From: an uncultured bacterium | GTDB lineage: Bacteria > Hydrogenedentota > Hydrogenedentia > Hydrogenedentales > CAILVY01 | DNA: 64,000 nt | Assembly (NCBI GenBank): GCA_937951485.1 | Contig: CALEDJ010000018.1 | Location: forward strand, 40,902 to 104,901 | Reading direction: 5' to 3' | Part shown: in pieces, positions 26,449 through 36,452 of the stretch | Layout: every line of letters begins with the position of its first letter | Numbering within the stretch: the first letter of the stretch is position 1 | Made by a program: the position numbers and the translations under genes | Notes under the pieces: model-generated | Seen by the model: only the letters and a program-made list of their open reading frames with translations | Database searches by the model: none | What the model was told of the DNA's origin: nothing

Positions 26449-27546
26449 TCACAACTGCGCCGCGCCGCGCGCCTTCAATTCCGCAACGATGCGCCGCACT
26501 TCCTGTGCGCGTTCCTTGGGGATGACCAGCACGGCGTCGCGCGTCGCCACGACCACCATGCCGCGCAGTCCCACCGCGCCCACGGCCATCTCCGCATCAC
26601 CTGCATCGTTGAACACCACGCAATCATCGCAGTCCAGCAGGACAGGATTGCCGCGCGCGACATTGCCCCGCGCATCCTTCGGCAGCACCGTGTCCAGCGC
26701 GGGCCACGCGCCGACGTCGTCCCAGGGAAAATCCCCGCGCACCATCCAGACATTTCGCGCACGTTCCATGAGTGCGTAGTCAATGGAGATGTCTTCCAAC
26801 TCGGCGAAGATTGATTCTGCACGCGCAACCGCCCCCGTGCTCAATGCCGTCGCCATGTTTCGGACCGCCTCTGAAAGCGGGGGGCGGACGGCATCCAATT
26901 CCCGGAGGAAGACGTCGAGTTTCCAGAAGAACATCCCGCTGTTCCAGAAATAATCCCCGGACGCCACAAACGCCTGCGCCTTCTTCAAGTCGGGTTTTTC
27001 ATGAAAGGCGCGCACTGGACGCACCATGTCGGCGGCATCGCCGGGCGCTGCCTGGATGTAGCCGAAGCCTGTTTCAGGATATCGGGGCGGAATGCCACAG
27101 ACCACCAGCGCATCGCGCGACTCCGCCGTGTCCAGCGCGGCGCGCAGCGCCGCGCAGAAGGCGTCCACATCGCCGATGCGGTGGTCTGCCGTGGTCACCG
27201 CAAGTGACAGGCGGGCCGGGTCCGCATCTGGAATTGTCGCCAGAAGGTGCGCGACGATATAGGCCAGCGCGCCCGACGTGTTGCGCTTGCATGGCTCCGC
27301 CACCACATTTGCGTCCGGCACGCCCACGCCCGCTGCGCGGATGGGCGCGACGAGCGCCCGGCCCGTGATCACATAGATATGTTCCGGCGGCATCAGCCGC
27401 GCCACACGTTCCACCGCCTCGCCCAGCATGGACTTGTCCGGCGCGGTCAACGGCAATAACTGTTTCGGCCGCGCCTGCCGCGACAGCGGCCAGAACCGCT
27501 CCCCCGACCCTCCGGCCATAATCACACCTATCCGCTGATATGTCAT
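26449..27546 (-). CDS. manC: Mannose-1-phosphate guanylyltransferase
   Basis: A 365-aa nucleotidyltransferase making GDP-mannose from mannose-1-phosphate and GTP. It has the pyrophosphorylase signature [14 protein letters not shown] with RPKQLLPL (residues 10-35), the FHEKPD sugar-phosphate loop, the FFWKLD segment and WDDVGAW. It has the short form length without the C-terminal isomerase domain. It would supply GDP-mannose for the glycosyltransferases in this window and is followed by the HAD phosphatase. It is divergent from the ABC operon, with 235 bp between. Confidence 0.93.
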   Translation of the reverse strand: MTYQRIGVIMAGGSGERFWPLSRQARPKQLLPLTAPDKSMLGEAVERVARLMPPEHIYVITGRALVAPIRAAGVGVPDANVVAEPCKRNTSGALAYIVAHLLATIPDADPARLSLAVTTADHRIGDVDAFCAALRAALDTAESRDALVVCGIPPRYPETGFGYIQAAPGDAADMVRPVRAFHEKPDLKKAQAFVASGDYFWNSGMFFWKLDVFLRELDAVRPPLSEAVRNMATALSTGAVARAESIFAELEDISIDYALMERARNVWMVRGDFPWDDVGAWPALDTVLPKDARGNVARGNPVLLDCDDCVVFNDAGDAEMAVGAVGLRGMVVVATRDAVLVIPKERAQEVRRIVAELKARGAAQL

Positions 27547-27781
27547 CTTCTTCCAGACTCCCTGTCAACGCCATCACGCAACCAGGTTCTACATCCCCGG
27601 CGACCCGGGCGACCTCAAATCATTGGTCACCCTGCGCATATTCGCAGAAAGAGGGCTTCCCATGCAACGCCGTCCCGCGCCGGTGTGGATTGTTACGGTT
27701 CGGTGGCGGCGATTGGGCGGGTTGGATCGGTGGCGGGGTTTTTCTGCGCGGGGCGAGGCGCTTGTGATACCATAGGCGGCC

Positions 27782-28498
27782 ATGGCGGACAGAAGCGGCG
27801 ACAGCATTATTGTGGTGGAAAGCCTGACCAAGGTGTATGCAATGGGCGAAACCGAAGTGCATGCACTACGGGGGGTTTCGTTGGAGATTGCGGCGGGATC
27901 ATTTGTCGCCATCATGGGACCGTCGGGTTCGGGGAAGACCACGTTTCTCGATATTCTTGGGTGCCTGTCCCGGCCCACATCGGGCCACTATTGGCTCAAG
28001 GGTCAGAAGGTGAGCGATTTGCCTGAAACCCGATTGGCCGAATTGCGCAATCATGAAATAGGATTTGTTTTTCAGAATTTCAATCTGCTGAGCCGGGCGG
28101 ATGCGCTTGCCAACGTGGAATTGCCGTTGCTGTATGACGGGATTGGGCGGAGAGAGCGCCGGCGCCGGGCGCGGGAGGCGCTGGAGGCGGTGGGGCTGGG
28201 TGATCGCCTGGACCATCGCCCCAATGAGTTGTCCGGCGGCCAGCGACAGCGGGTTGCGATCGCACGGGCGCTGGTGAATCAGCCTTCAATCCTTTTTGCC
28301 GACGAGCCGACCGGAAATCTGGATACGCAGAGCGGCCAAAGCATAATGACGTTGTTCAGGGAGTTGCATCGGAAGGGAAACACGATTGTCATGGTGACCC
28401 ACGAGGCCGAGGTGGCGGCCTATGCGGAACGGGAAATCAGTTTCCGCGACGGTCTGCCGGTGAAGGACATATGCCGAGAAAAAACAACCGATCAATAG
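27782..28498 (+). CDS. ABC transporter ATP-binding protein (MacB/LolD type)
   Basis: A 238-aa ATPase. Walker A is GPSGSGKT (46-53), the Q-loop is in FVFQNFNLL, the signature is LSGGQRQRVAIARAL and Walker B is ILFADEPTGNLD, with the H-loop in MVTHEAEV. It belongs to the MacB/FtsE/LolD class, energising export of peptides, lipoproteins or drugs. It overlaps the next gene by 28 nt and forms a three-gene operon with a membrane fusion protein and a permease. Confidence 0.95.
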   Translation: MADRSGDSIIVVESLTKVYAMGETEVHALRGVSLEIAAGSFVAIMGPSGSGKTTFLDILGCLSRPTSGHYWLKGQKVSDLPETRLAELRNHEIGFVFQNFNLLSRADALANVELPLLYDGIGRRERRRRAREALEAVGLGDRLDHRPNELSGGQRQRVAIARALVNQPSILFADEPTGNLDTQSGQSIMTLFRELHRKGNTIVMVTHEAEVAAYAEREISFRDGLPVKDICREKTTDQ

Positions 28499-29724
28499 TG
28501 TGGCGCGCGACCGCCTGGCTGGTCGCGCTGGGCGTGGCGACCGCGGCGGGTGGCTACTTCCTCCTCAGAGAAACACCACTGGATGTCACGGTGGAACCGG
28601 TGCGCCGGGGGGTGGTGGAGCAGACGGTTGCCGCGATTACTTCGGGCACGGTGATGCCGCCCCGCCGCGCGATGGTGGCGGCCGCAACGATGGGCGTGAT
28701 CTCCCGCGTGTATGTGCAGGAAGGCGACCGCGTCGCTGCGGGCGATCTTCTGGTGGAACTGGAGCATGCCGAGTTGGACGCGCAAGTGGCGCTGGCCGAA
28801 GCGAACCTGAAAGTCGGGCGTTCGCGCCTGGAACAGGTCCGTATCGCGGCCCAGATATACCGGGAAATCGCGGCGGCGCAACTGGCGCAAAGCGCCGCGC
28901 AACTGGACCAGGCGGAAGCGGATTTTGAACGCGTGCGCGCATTGGCGGCCCGGAATGCGGTGTCCCAGAGTGATTATGACAAGGCGTCGCTGGCCCTGCG
29001 GGTGTCGCGCGAAACCAAAATAGCCGCAGAGGCACGCCAGAAGGAGAACCTGGTTCGAGAGGAGGAGCTGCGTTCGGCGGAGGCGGCGATCGAGCAGTTG
29101 GAAGCGGCGCTGCGGCTTGCGGAGGCCGCGCGGGACCGGGCGTTTGTGCGTGCCCCGTTTGACGGTGTGGTAGCGGCGGTCAATCTGAAAGAAGGGGAGG
29201 GGGTCGCGATGGGGCTGCCGCTGCTGCAGTTGGTACAGGACACAGACTGCTATATCGAAGCGCCTTTTGACGAGGCAAACGCGGCCCAGATTCATCTTGG
29301 CCAGTCGGTGCGGATTGAAGTGGACGCATACCCTGACAGGGATTTCCAGGGGGAGGTGTCTTATATTGCGCCGGTTGTGGCCATCAATATGGACCTCACA
29401 CGCACCTTGAACATCAAAGTCGCGGTAAAGGAAGAGCCGGAGTTGTTCTTGCCCGGAATGTCGGCGGATGTGACCATCATCACCGAGCGGAAGGAGGATA
29501 CCCTGTACGTGCCGAGCGAATCCCTGATCCGGGATCAGTTCGCCTACCTGATTGATCAGGGTCGGGTGGTCCGGCGCGATGTGGAAACGGGCATCGGTAA
29601 CTGGGAATCGCGGGAGATTCTGAGCGGGCTTGAAGAAGGGGAAATGGTCATCACATCTGTGGCGTTGCGAGGACTGCGGCCGGGTTCGAGAGTGCGGGTT
29701 GTGGAAGATTTGGCGGATTTCTGA
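28471..29724 (+). CDS. Membrane fusion protein (MacA/HlyD family)
   Basis: A 417-aa periplasmic adaptor anchored by one N-terminal membrane span (residues 11-27). A split biotinyl-lipoyl-like domain (GDRVAAGDLLVELEHAELDA and APFDGVVAAVNLKEGE) flanks a long Ala/Glu-rich coiled-coil hairpin (about 85-215), followed by beta-barrel and membrane-proximal domains. It connects the MacB-like permease to an outer membrane channel, which is not encoded here. The stop and the next start overlap (TGATG). Confidence 0.94.
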   Translation: MPRKNNRSIVWRATAWLVALGVATAAGGYFLLRETPLDVTVEPVRRGVVEQTVAAITSGTVMPPRRAMVAAATMGVISRVYVQEGDRVAAGDLLVELEHAELDAQVALAEANLKVGRSRLEQVRIAAQIYREIAAAQLAQSAAQLDQAEADFERVRALAARNAVSQSDYDKASLALRVSRETKIAAEARQKENLVREEELRSAEAAIEQLEAALRLAEAARDRAFVRAPFDGVVAAVNLKEGEGVAMGLPLLQLVQDTDCYIEAPFDEANAAQIHLGQSVRIEVDAYPDRDFQGEVSYIAPVVAINMDLTRTLNIKVAVKEEPELFLPGMSADVTIITERKEDTLYVPSESLIRDQFAYLIDQGRVVRRDVETGIGNWESREILSGLEEGEMVITSVALRGLRPGSRVRVVEDLADF

Positions 29725-30929
29725 TGAGCGGCCTGGAACATGTTTTGACGGCGTTGCGCAGCATCGCCCAGAACAAAGTGCGCGCCTTCTTGACCACCTT
29801 GGGCGTGATCATCGGCGTGATGTCGGTGATCCTGCTGATTGCGCTGGGAGAGTCCGCCCAGGCATATGTGGAGCGGGAATTCGCCATTATGGGCAGCAAT
29901 GTGCTCATCGTGACCCCCGGCCGACAGGAAACCGCCGGCATGTTTCCCATCTCTGCGGGCAGTCACCGCAAGTTGACCTACGACATCGCCAAGGCCATCA
30001 AGCGTAAGGGGGTCGGGATCACCGGCGTCGCATCCAACGTCCTCGGCCTGGCGAATATCCGCTACCGCAATCGTCAGCGCAATGTGTTGCTGATCGGCAC
30101 CACGCCCGATTTCGAGCATGTGCGGCAGTTGTATACCCAAATCGGACGCTTCATCACCGAGGAAGACATTGCCCGCAACAACAAGGTCTGCATCATCGGC
30201 ACCACCCTCAAGCGCGAGTTATTCGGCGACCAGCGCGCCCTCTATGAAAAAATTTCTATCAACAGTTCCAAACATATGGTTGTGGGCATATTGGAGGACC
30301 GGGGCATGGCTTTGGGCATTGATCTCGGGGACATCGCCATCATCCCGTTGCCGAGCGCCCAGCAGATGTTCGGCCAGACCGAGATCATGGAAATCCTGGT
30401 CGGCGCGCGCAGCCAGGAAGACATCCCCCTCGCCCAGGAATCCATCCGGCGCATCGTGATGGCGGCGCATGACAACAACGAAGACTTCACCATCACCGAC
30501 CAGGATGGCATGCTGCGGACCTTTTCCCGCATTTTCGACATGCTGCGGATGATGCTCGTCGGCATCGCATCCATCTCGTTGCTGGTCGGCGGCATCGGGA
30601 TTATGAACATCATGCTGGTCTCCGTGCGCGAGCGCACCCGCGAGGTGGGCATCCGCATGGCGGTCGGGGCGACCCGCTCCGACATCGCGTTGCAGTTCCT
30701 TATCGAATCGGTCACCCTGAGCGTGTTGGGCGGCTGCGTGGGCGTGTCGCTGGGGGGGATTGGCACCGTTGTTATTCATGCGTTGTATCCCAGTTTGCCC
30801 ATCGGCGTGTCGCTGTGGGCGGCGCTTACGGCGTTCTTTTTCAGCCTGGGCGTGGGTGTTTTCTTTGGTGTCTATCCGGCGGTGAAGGCCGCCGGCGTGG
30901 ACCCGGTGGAAGCGTTGCGGTATGAATAG
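29724..30929 (+). CDS. MacB-like ABC transporter permease
   Basis: A 401-aa permease of the FtsX/MacB type with one N-terminal membrane span (TTLGVIIGVMSVILLIAL), a large periplasmic MacB-type core domain (about 50-270) and three C-terminal spans. Conserved segments GGIGIMNIMLVSVRERTREV and GIRMAVGAT are clear. It completes the tripartite export system with the two genes upstream. The substrate is unknown, and drug or lipoprotein-like export is the usual role. Confidence 0.95.
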   Translation: MSGLEHVLTALRSIAQNKVRAFLTTLGVIIGVMSVILLIALGESAQAYVEREFAIMGSNVLIVTPGRQETAGMFPISAGSHRKLTYDIAKAIKRKGVGITGVASNVLGLANIRYRNRQRNVLLIGTTPDFEHVRQLYTQIGRFITEEDIARNNKVCIIGTTLKRELFGDQRALYEKISINSSKHMVVGILEDRGMALGIDLGDIAIIPLPSAQQMFGQTEIMEILVGARSQEDIPLAQESIRRIVMAAHDNNEDFTITDQDGMLRTFSRIFDMLRMMLVGIASISLLVGGIGIMNIMLVSVRERTREVGIRMAVGATRSDIALQFLIESVTLSVLGGCVGVSLGGIGTVVIHALYPSLPIGVSLWAALTAFFFSLGVGVFFGVYPAVKAAGVDPVEALRYE

Positions 30930-30997
30930 CGCCTTGTCGGGGCGAAGGCCCGGCAGGCCGAATGCGCGTGGCAAGACGCACGGAAAGGAGGGGTTGC

Positions 30998-31636
30998 ATG
31001 GTTCTCTGCGCTGCAATCGTCGTCATCTGCATTGTCATAATGCTGGTGTGTCAGGATATCGGCCTGCCCCTGATAGCCGGCATTTTGAAGATGACGGCGT
31101 CCACCGCGTTTCTCGCGCTGGCGCTGCTCGCAGGCGCGTTTCACAGCGCCTACGGTGTGCTGGTGTTCATCGCCCTGTTCTTTTCCTGGTGGGGTGATTT
31201 ACTGTTGATATTCCGGCATCGGGCGCTGTTCCTCACGGGATTGGTCGCCTTCTTCCTCGCGCATCTCGGCTATGCGGCGGCGTTCGTGGTGGAAGGGCCG
31301 GACCTGTTCCGGAGCGCCGGCGCGCTTGTCCTGTTGGCGCTTCCCGCAGCGGGTGTGGCGTGGTGGTTGCGTGGACGCCTGGGCGAGATGCGCATACCGG
31401 TCTATGCGTATATCGGCGTCATCTCAATCATGGTGGCCCTGTCCGCGGGATTGGCCGCGGCCCTGTCGCTTCCCCTGTTGTTCATCGGCGCGGCGGCTTT
31501 CTACGTCTCCGACGTATTCGTCGCGCGCGACCGCTTTGTCTGCGCGGACCATTGGAACCGCTGGCTGGGACTGCCCTTGTATTATGGCGCGCAAATGATC
31601 CTGGCCTACAGCATTGCGCCGGTTTCGGCCATGTAA
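30998..31636 (+). CDS. YhhN family membrane protein (lysoplasmalogenase-like)
   Basis: A 212-aa protein with 7-8 hydrophobic helices. The family aspartates are seen in SWWGDLLLIF and FYVSDVFVARDRF. YhhN/TMEM86 proteins hydrolyse the vinyl-ether bond of lysoplasmalogens in animals; the bacterial role is less clear but plasmalogens do occur in anaerobes. The ATG at 30998 has AAGGAGG at the right distance, so the upstream 12 codons are excluded. It follows the ABC operon by 68 nt. Confidence 0.85.
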   Translation: MVLCAAIVVICIVIMLVCQDIGLPLIAGILKMTASTAFLALALLAGAFHSAYGVLVFIALFFSWWGDLLLIFRHRALFLTGLVAFFLAHLGYAAAFVVEGPDLFRSAGALVLLALPAAGVAWWLRGRLGEMRIPVYAYIGVISIMVALSAGLAAALSLPLLFIGAAAFYVSDVFVARDRFVCADHWNRWLGLPLYYGAQMILAYSIAPVSAM

Positions 31637-31682
31637 TGCGCCAACGCCCCGTCGGCGCAGGCGCCCCTGGAAAAGCGGGCGG

Positions 31683-31774
31683 GCATTTGCGGAATGGGCT
31701 GTTTGCGCGCCTGGAGGCGAAATATTCGGGATTTTTGATAGAGATGAAGTCCGGAGCGCCCATTCTGCAAATGC
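31683..31774. repeat. Palindromic repeat element, GCATTTGCGGAATGGGC family (copy 1)
   Basis: The ends GCATTTGCGGAATGGGC and GCCCATTCTGCAAATGC are inverted repeats around a core with ATATTCGGGATTTTTGATAG. A second copy with the core inverted lies at 43658-43748. It sits in the gap after the YhhN gene. The mobility mechanism is unknown. Confidence 0.6.
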
Positions 31775-31880
31775 TTTGAGGCGGCAAAAGGTGGCGAAAT
31801 TCCGGTCTGTTCGGTAAAATAGCCCATGATTCTGTGGATGGTGACATTGCATCACGCGTCTATGAGGAGCACATACGGCA

Positions 31881-32954
31881 ATGTTTTCAGGCATGTTGGC
31901 GTTGATGCTGTCGGTGGTGGCGGCGGAGACGGGGAATGTGAATGTCGTGGAACCCCCTGCGACTGAAACCGTAGGCGGTCCCGCGTCCGAAGCGCCGGCC
32001 GGTGCGCAGGCAACAAGCCCAGCGCCGGCCATGCCAATGCCGCCGCTGCAAATGCCCGTGACAGGCGCACCCGCAACCATGCGTTCAGCGCAGCATCGTG
32101 TCATCACCAATTATTGGCGTCATCTCAACGATATTCTGTCGGCCGAAGCGGCCAAGCCGCAGCGGGATGATCGCCGCATGAATGTGCGCCATCCGCCGCC
32201 GCGCAGTTTCCCCTTTGAAGCGTTGCAGCATCTCACATGCCGCGATTTGCTTCGGGCGGCCCATGAAGGCATCCGTGAAGCGCGTCGTGCGAGCGCAGGA
32301 AAGCCGTCTGCGGAAACGGACCACCAGGTGGAGATAAACGTTGCCACGGCTCTGGAATACTACCCTCTTCTGGCCGCAAATGAAGAGGACTTCACGCCCC
32401 TGCTGCACCACATTGAGAATATCGCCACCGACCCCGTGATGCGCGTGTTCCTGATTCGCCGCTGTGTGCCGGGCCTGGTTCCACAGTCTCAACTTGCCAT
32501 ATATCTCCAGGAGGGCGTTCAGCGCAATCGCCAGGAAGTCCAGCGTCTTCTTCTGAAACTGGCGACGGATCCGACGGAGTATGCTGCAGTTCAGATGGCC
32601 GCCATGGAAGTCTGTTACCTGTTTCTCTATGAGGAATACCGCGGGGTATTGGCCAAGGATGTGGCGGTAATCGAATGGGCCGCGGCCCGCAATGTGCCGG
32701 TAACGCCACGAATGCTGAAAGCGGAAGATGCGCCGGAACCGGCGTCAGTAACGCAAGTCGGACTGGACCGTATTGGGTCGTACATGCAGGATTTTGCGGC
32801 GGCACTGGTGCGACTTCTTGAACCCGGTGCCAACCGCCCACCTGAGGTGCATGAGGCCGTGCGCACACTGGCGCGTCGGATGGAACAGGAATTCCCTCTG
32901 AAGGACCCCTCGGTGCTTCAGACTGCGTTGGCGGTCGCCGATGCCAATTCATAG
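31881..32954 (+). CDS. Hypothetical exported protein
   Basis: 357 aa. A short N-terminal hydrophobic signal-like segment (MFSGMLALMLSVVAA) is followed by a Pro/Ala-rich linker (about 22-66) and a mainly alpha-helical domain (about 70-355) with no motif I recognise. The helical repeats (LLLKLATDPTEYAAVQMAAM) recall HEAT-like structure. It may work with the neighbouring envelope genes, but no function can be assigned. Confidence 0.65.
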   Translation: MFSGMLALMLSVVAAETGNVNVVEPPATETVGGPASEAPAGAQATSPAPAMPMPPLQMPVTGAPATMRSAQHRVITNYWRHLNDILSAEAAKPQRDDRRMNVRHPPPRSFPFEALQHLTCRDLLRAAHEGIREARRASAGKPSAETDHQVEINVATALEYYPLLAANEEDFTPLLHHIENIATDPVMRVFLIRRCVPGLVPQSQLAIYLQEGVQRNRQEVQRLLLKLATDPTEYAAVQMAAMEVCYLFLYEEYRGVLAKDVAVIEWAAARNVPVTPRMLKAEDAPEPASVTQVGLDRIGSYMQDFAAALVRLLEPGANRPPEVHEAVRTLARRMEQEFPLKDPSVLQTALAVADANS

Positions 32955-33063
32955 GAGATGATGCCCCGGTGCTGACGGGGTAAAGCCCTCCATAACACAA
33001 GATTCAGCGCCTGGGGATCGCCGATAGACATCCACCCATCGGCGCGGCAAGAGGATACACCGA

Positions 33064-34989
33064 ATGCGTTCACGTCGTCATGTGGTATTGCTGAGTGCGG
33101 CAGCCCTTTTTCTTTTCGGGTTGAATATCTGGGGTTATGATCTGTGGCCGCCCGATGAACCGCGATTCGCCGAGGTCACGCGGGAGATGATGGCGAGCGG
33201 CGACTATCTGACGCCCCGCGTCAACGGCATGCCCTATGACGAGAAGCCGCCGCTTCTCTTCTGGCTGATTGCCCTGGTTTCCGCGCCGGTCGGTGAAGTA
33301 AACGAATGGACCGCGCGGATTCCGTCTGTGCTGAGCGGCCTCGCGGTCGTCCTGTTTACCTATGCGTTGGCGCACAGCCTTTTCGGGGCGCGCGTCGCCT
33401 TCTGGTCGGCGATCGTGCTGATGACCAGTTTCAATTTCTGGTGGCATGCGCGCACGGCGCGCATTGACATGCTGCTGGCCGCCTGCATGGCGGCGGCCAT
33501 CTACGGTTTCTGGCGTTGGGAGGAGGAGCGCCGGAGGCGCTGGCGCGTTTTCCTGTTTCTGGCTGTTGTGGCGGCAACGTATGCCAAAGGCCCGATGGGG
33601 GTGCTGTTTTCGCTGCTTTTCGTGTTCGCGTTTTACTGGGGCAATCCGATGGCGCGGCGGCAACTCCATTGGTTCGCTGGTTCCGTCGCGGTGGTTGCGG
33701 CGGTGGCGGCGTGGTATGTGCCGGCGCGGTACATGGCCGCCCCTGCCGAAGGGGCGAGCGCGGAAAGCGCCATGGTCGCCAACGTGGTTCGCAATACCCT
33801 CGGCCGTTTTGTCGGGGTCAGCAAGGCGCAGGGGCCGTGGTATTACTTCTACACCGTGCCCAAGGACATGCTGCCATGGAGCCTGATGCTGCCGTGGATC
33901 GTCGTTTGGGTCTGGCGGCGACGCGGCGACAATAAAATGATGCGCTTTCTGCTGTGCTGGACCCTGCCCGCCTTTGTTTTCATGTCCATCGCGCTCGGCA
34001 AGCAGGCGCAGTACCTGCTGCCGCTCTTTCCCGCCTTTGCCATCCTGACGGCGGCGGCAATGCTCGATTTTCTCGATAGTCCCAACCTGCGGGCACGGCG
34101 TATCCTCGCAGGCATCTGGGGCGCCCTGTTGTGCGTGGCCGGTATTGCCGGGATCGCTGCGGCATTTGTTGCGGCGCATATCGCCCCGGAACTGGTGCGC
34201 CCAGACTGGTCGGGATGGCGGGTGGCGTTGTTGACACCTGATGGTACGGACATGCTGCCGCGCGTGGTCTTGTTTGCAATCGCCGCGATGTTGCTGGGCG
34301 TGTGCGCCCTGCTGCATTTGCGCAAATCCGATGTCCCCCGCCTGCATGTCCTGTTCGCATGGCAGAGCGCTGTCGTTTATGTTCTGGTGGCGATGCTCGC
34401 ATTTCCGGTGGTGAACGACTATAAATCAGCGAAAATGATCTGCGAACCCGTGCGGCAACTCGCCGAGTCCGGGGCGGATTTCGATCTCTATTCCGTGGGT
34501 TTCTCGCGGGAGGAATACGTGTTCTATTCGCGGCATTTCCATGAACCGGTTCTGATGAACATTATCGGCGCGCACCGCATTGCGCCTGCAGATTTCCGTC
34601 GCATATCCGATAAACAGCGGCGCGCCCGCAAATTGATTGCCCAGGCCGTGCAACAGGTGCCCGTGGCGGACATGGAACGCATCACCCCGGAGGAAAATGC
34701 CGCACTGCTTCGCGCCGTTGACGAGGCGATAGAAGCGACCGGGGAGCAGGCGGCAGCCCTCAAAGCCTTTGAGGTTGAACTTCAGGATGAAATAGACGTT
34801 TTCGCGCGGCGCTTCGCCGCATCACGCCCGGCCATGATGTTCGTTCAGGATGAGGACTGGCGGTGGATTTATCCTCTGCACCGCGACCCGCCGGAATACC
34901 ATGTCGTCCGCCACCGCACCGTCGGGAGCCGCCACGTATTGCTCCTTGCCAACCAGGCCGCGTGGGAATTACTGCGCCGGACACAGTAA
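33064..34989 (+). CDS. ArnT/PMT-type glycosyltransferase (GT83-like)
   Basis: A 641-aa multi-span membrane protein that would transfer a sugar from a polyprenyl phosphate carrier to an envelope acceptor. The start shows the conserved DLWPPDEPRFAEVTREM (Asp-Glu of the first periplasmic loop) and NGMPYDEKPPLLFW, as in ArnT and related transferases. About 11 membrane segments are followed by a C-terminal soluble domain (from about residue 455). The role may be modification of lipid A or other glycolipid. There is a GAGG-type ribosome site just before the ATG. Confidence 0.87.
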   Translation: MRSRRHVVLLSAAALFLFGLNIWGYDLWPPDEPRFAEVTREMMASGDYLTPRVNGMPYDEKPPLLFWLIALVSAPVGEVNEWTARIPSVLSGLAVVLFTYALAHSLFGARVAFWSAIVLMTSFNFWWHARTARIDMLLAACMAAAIYGFWRWEEERRRRWRVFLFLAVVAATYAKGPMGVLFSLLFVFAFYWGNPMARRQLHWFAGSVAVVAAVAAWYVPARYMAAPAEGASAESAMVANVVRNTLGRFVGVSKAQGPWYYFYTVPKDMLPWSLMLPWIVVWVWRRRGDNKMMRFLLCWTLPAFVFMSIALGKQAQYLLPLFPAFAILTAAAMLDFLDSPNLRARRILAGIWGALLCVAGIAGIAAAFVAAHIAPELVRPDWSGWRVALLTPDGTDMLPRVVLFAIAAMLLGVCALLHLRKSDVPRLHVLFAWQSAVVYVLVAMLAFPVVNDYKSAKMICEPVRQLAESGADFDLYSVGFSREEYVFYSRHFHEPVLMNIIGAHRIAPADFRRISDKQRRARKLIAQAVQQVPVADMERITPEENAALLRAVDEAIEATGEQAAALKAFEVELQDEIDVFARRFAASRPAMMFVQDEDWRWIYPLHRDPPEYHVVRHRTVGSRHVLLLANQAAWELLRRTQ

Positions 34990-35078
34990 CCCCCGCGACC
35001 ACATCTCTTCCTTCCTCCCCTCCGACGGGTCCGACCTGATCGACCAATCTTTCCCGCACCGTCCGCCCTGCGCCCCGC

Positions 35079-36218
35079 TCAGAGCAGCGATTCCATCTCC
35101 CCCAGGTAAATGTCGGCGATTGCAGGATCATGGATGATGATCACGTTTTCGTCGTTCTGCGTATCGGCGTTTTTACTGAAGTTGTAACTGCCGGTGATCA
35201 CCGTTTTCCGGTCAAGGATCATCACCTTGTGATGCATGTTATAGGGATTCTTGTCCAGGTGGATTTCCGCGCCGTGCTGTTCGAGGAAACGGTGCTGGGA
35301 ATGCCTGGAGCCGGCGTTACGGGCTTCAACCAGGCCGCGCACCTTGACCCCCGCAGCCATGCGCGCCGCCAGCGCCTGGGCGATATCGCGACAGGTGAAG
35401 GCAAAGGCCATGAAATCAATGCGCTGCTTTGCGGCCTCAATCTCTGAAATGATTTCGCGGCGCACCCCGTCTTCCGGGGCAAAATAGTTTTCAATCACGA
35501 TGCCTTCCACCATGAGGATGGGATGCGGCGTGTTGCGCGGGGAACGCAGCCCGAATTTCCGATCCACAAACATCTCCTTGAATTCCGTGGTGAAGTTCGC
35601 CGCGAGTTCCGGCGACACCACCCAGATGGCGTTGTTGTTGTTGCGGTACATGCAGTTTTCGGTGATATTGGTGGAACCACTCCACACATGCACGCCGTCC
35701 ACCACGCAGAATTTGTTGTGCATGAAGGCGCTGCGCTGGTCAAAGACCACGGGGATGCCCGCGCGAATGCATGCCTGCACGGCCGGACGGGACTCATAAT
35801 GGCTGTCGGATACAACGCGAACATTTACGCCCGCCCTGTGTCGCTCGATCAATGCTTCGGATACCGCCGCCAGTTGGAGTTCGTAGAATGCGCAGTCAAT
35901 GCTGTGCTGCGCGTCTCTGATAAGTTGGACAATCTTCTTGTCAATACCCCAGGGGTCCAGAGAAGCCGCCGGCGCGAAAAAGACCTGGATGGGGGCGTCC
36001 GCGCGGAAGTTGTCAGGCGTCTGCGGCATTGGCGAAGCGGACTGATCGCCGGCCAGAAAACTGCGGGCCTGTTCCCAGCCATGTTGCGCAGCGAGATAGA
36101 GCGACGGAGTCCGGTTTGCGGGACAGAACTGGTATCCAACAACAACCGTTGCCAGCATCGCCAATGCGATGATGAACGGTGTCATGCGCCGCTGCGATTT
36201 CTTTGCCTTGCGTTTCAT
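35079..36218 (-). CDS. Phospholipase D-like protein with two HKD motifs
   Basis: About 379 aa. It has an N-terminal membrane anchor or signal (TPFIIALAMLATVVVGY) and two phospholipase D active-site motifs, MHNKFCVVD...GSTN and MHHKVMILD...GSYN, both with His, Lys and Asp intact. This is the typical layout of PLD-family phosphodiesterases and nucleases such as Nuc-like proteins, probably facing the periplasm. Start ATG at 36218 is preferred over a GTG two codons earlier. Phospholipid or nucleic acid are both possible substrates. Confidence 0.88.
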   Translation of the reverse strand: MKRKAKKSQRRMTPFIIALAMLATVVVGYQFCPANRTPSLYLAAQHGWEQARSFLAGDQSASPMPQTPDNFRADAPIQVFFAPAASLDPWGIDKKIVQLIRDAQHSIDCAFYELQLAAVSEALIERHRAGVNVRVVSDSHYESRPAVQACIRAGIPVVFDQRSAFMHNKFCVVDGVHVWSGSTNITENCMYRNNNNAIWVVSPELAANFTTEFKEMFVDRKFGLRSPRNTPHPILMVEGIVIENYFAPEDGVRREIISEIEAAKQRIDFMAFAFTCRDIAQALAARMAAGVKVRGLVEARNAGSRHSQHRFLEQHGAEIHLDKNPYNMHHKVMILDRKTVITGSYNFSKNADTQNDENVIIIHDPAIADIYLGEMESLL

Positions 36219-36342
36219 GATCACATATTACGACATGATCACGTTTTCGGCGCAATATCTGTTGGCATCATCCCATCCGCATCGGGTACGATCTCATGGC
36301 GGATGCAGGTGGAAAACCTGCACCAACGTTCTGGAGTAAACG

Positions 36343-36420
36343 TTCTGGAGTCCAGGCTTCAGCCTGTCAATGCGGGCGGGACGCCCGCGCTCCCGGTTCT
36401 GGAGTCCAGGCTTCAGCCTG
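36343..36420. repeat. Palindromic repeat, CCAGGCTTCAGCCTG family
   Basis: Two copies of GGAGTCCAGGCTTCAGCCTG (from 36346 and 36400) flank an inverted GCGGGCGGGACGCCCGCGC. Same family as 13690-13747 and 58024-58075. It occupies the gap between the divergent PLD-like and PHP-like genes. Confidence 0.8.
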
Positions 36421-36452
36421 TTTGTCTTGTCCGCCAAATCGAGGATTCGGCA

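Noticed and set aside
35523..36452. N-terminal extension of the PHP-like protein
   Set aside because: This stretch is antisense to the PLD-like gene and crosses intergenic repeats; a GTG with a good ribosome site at 36453 gives the normal protein.
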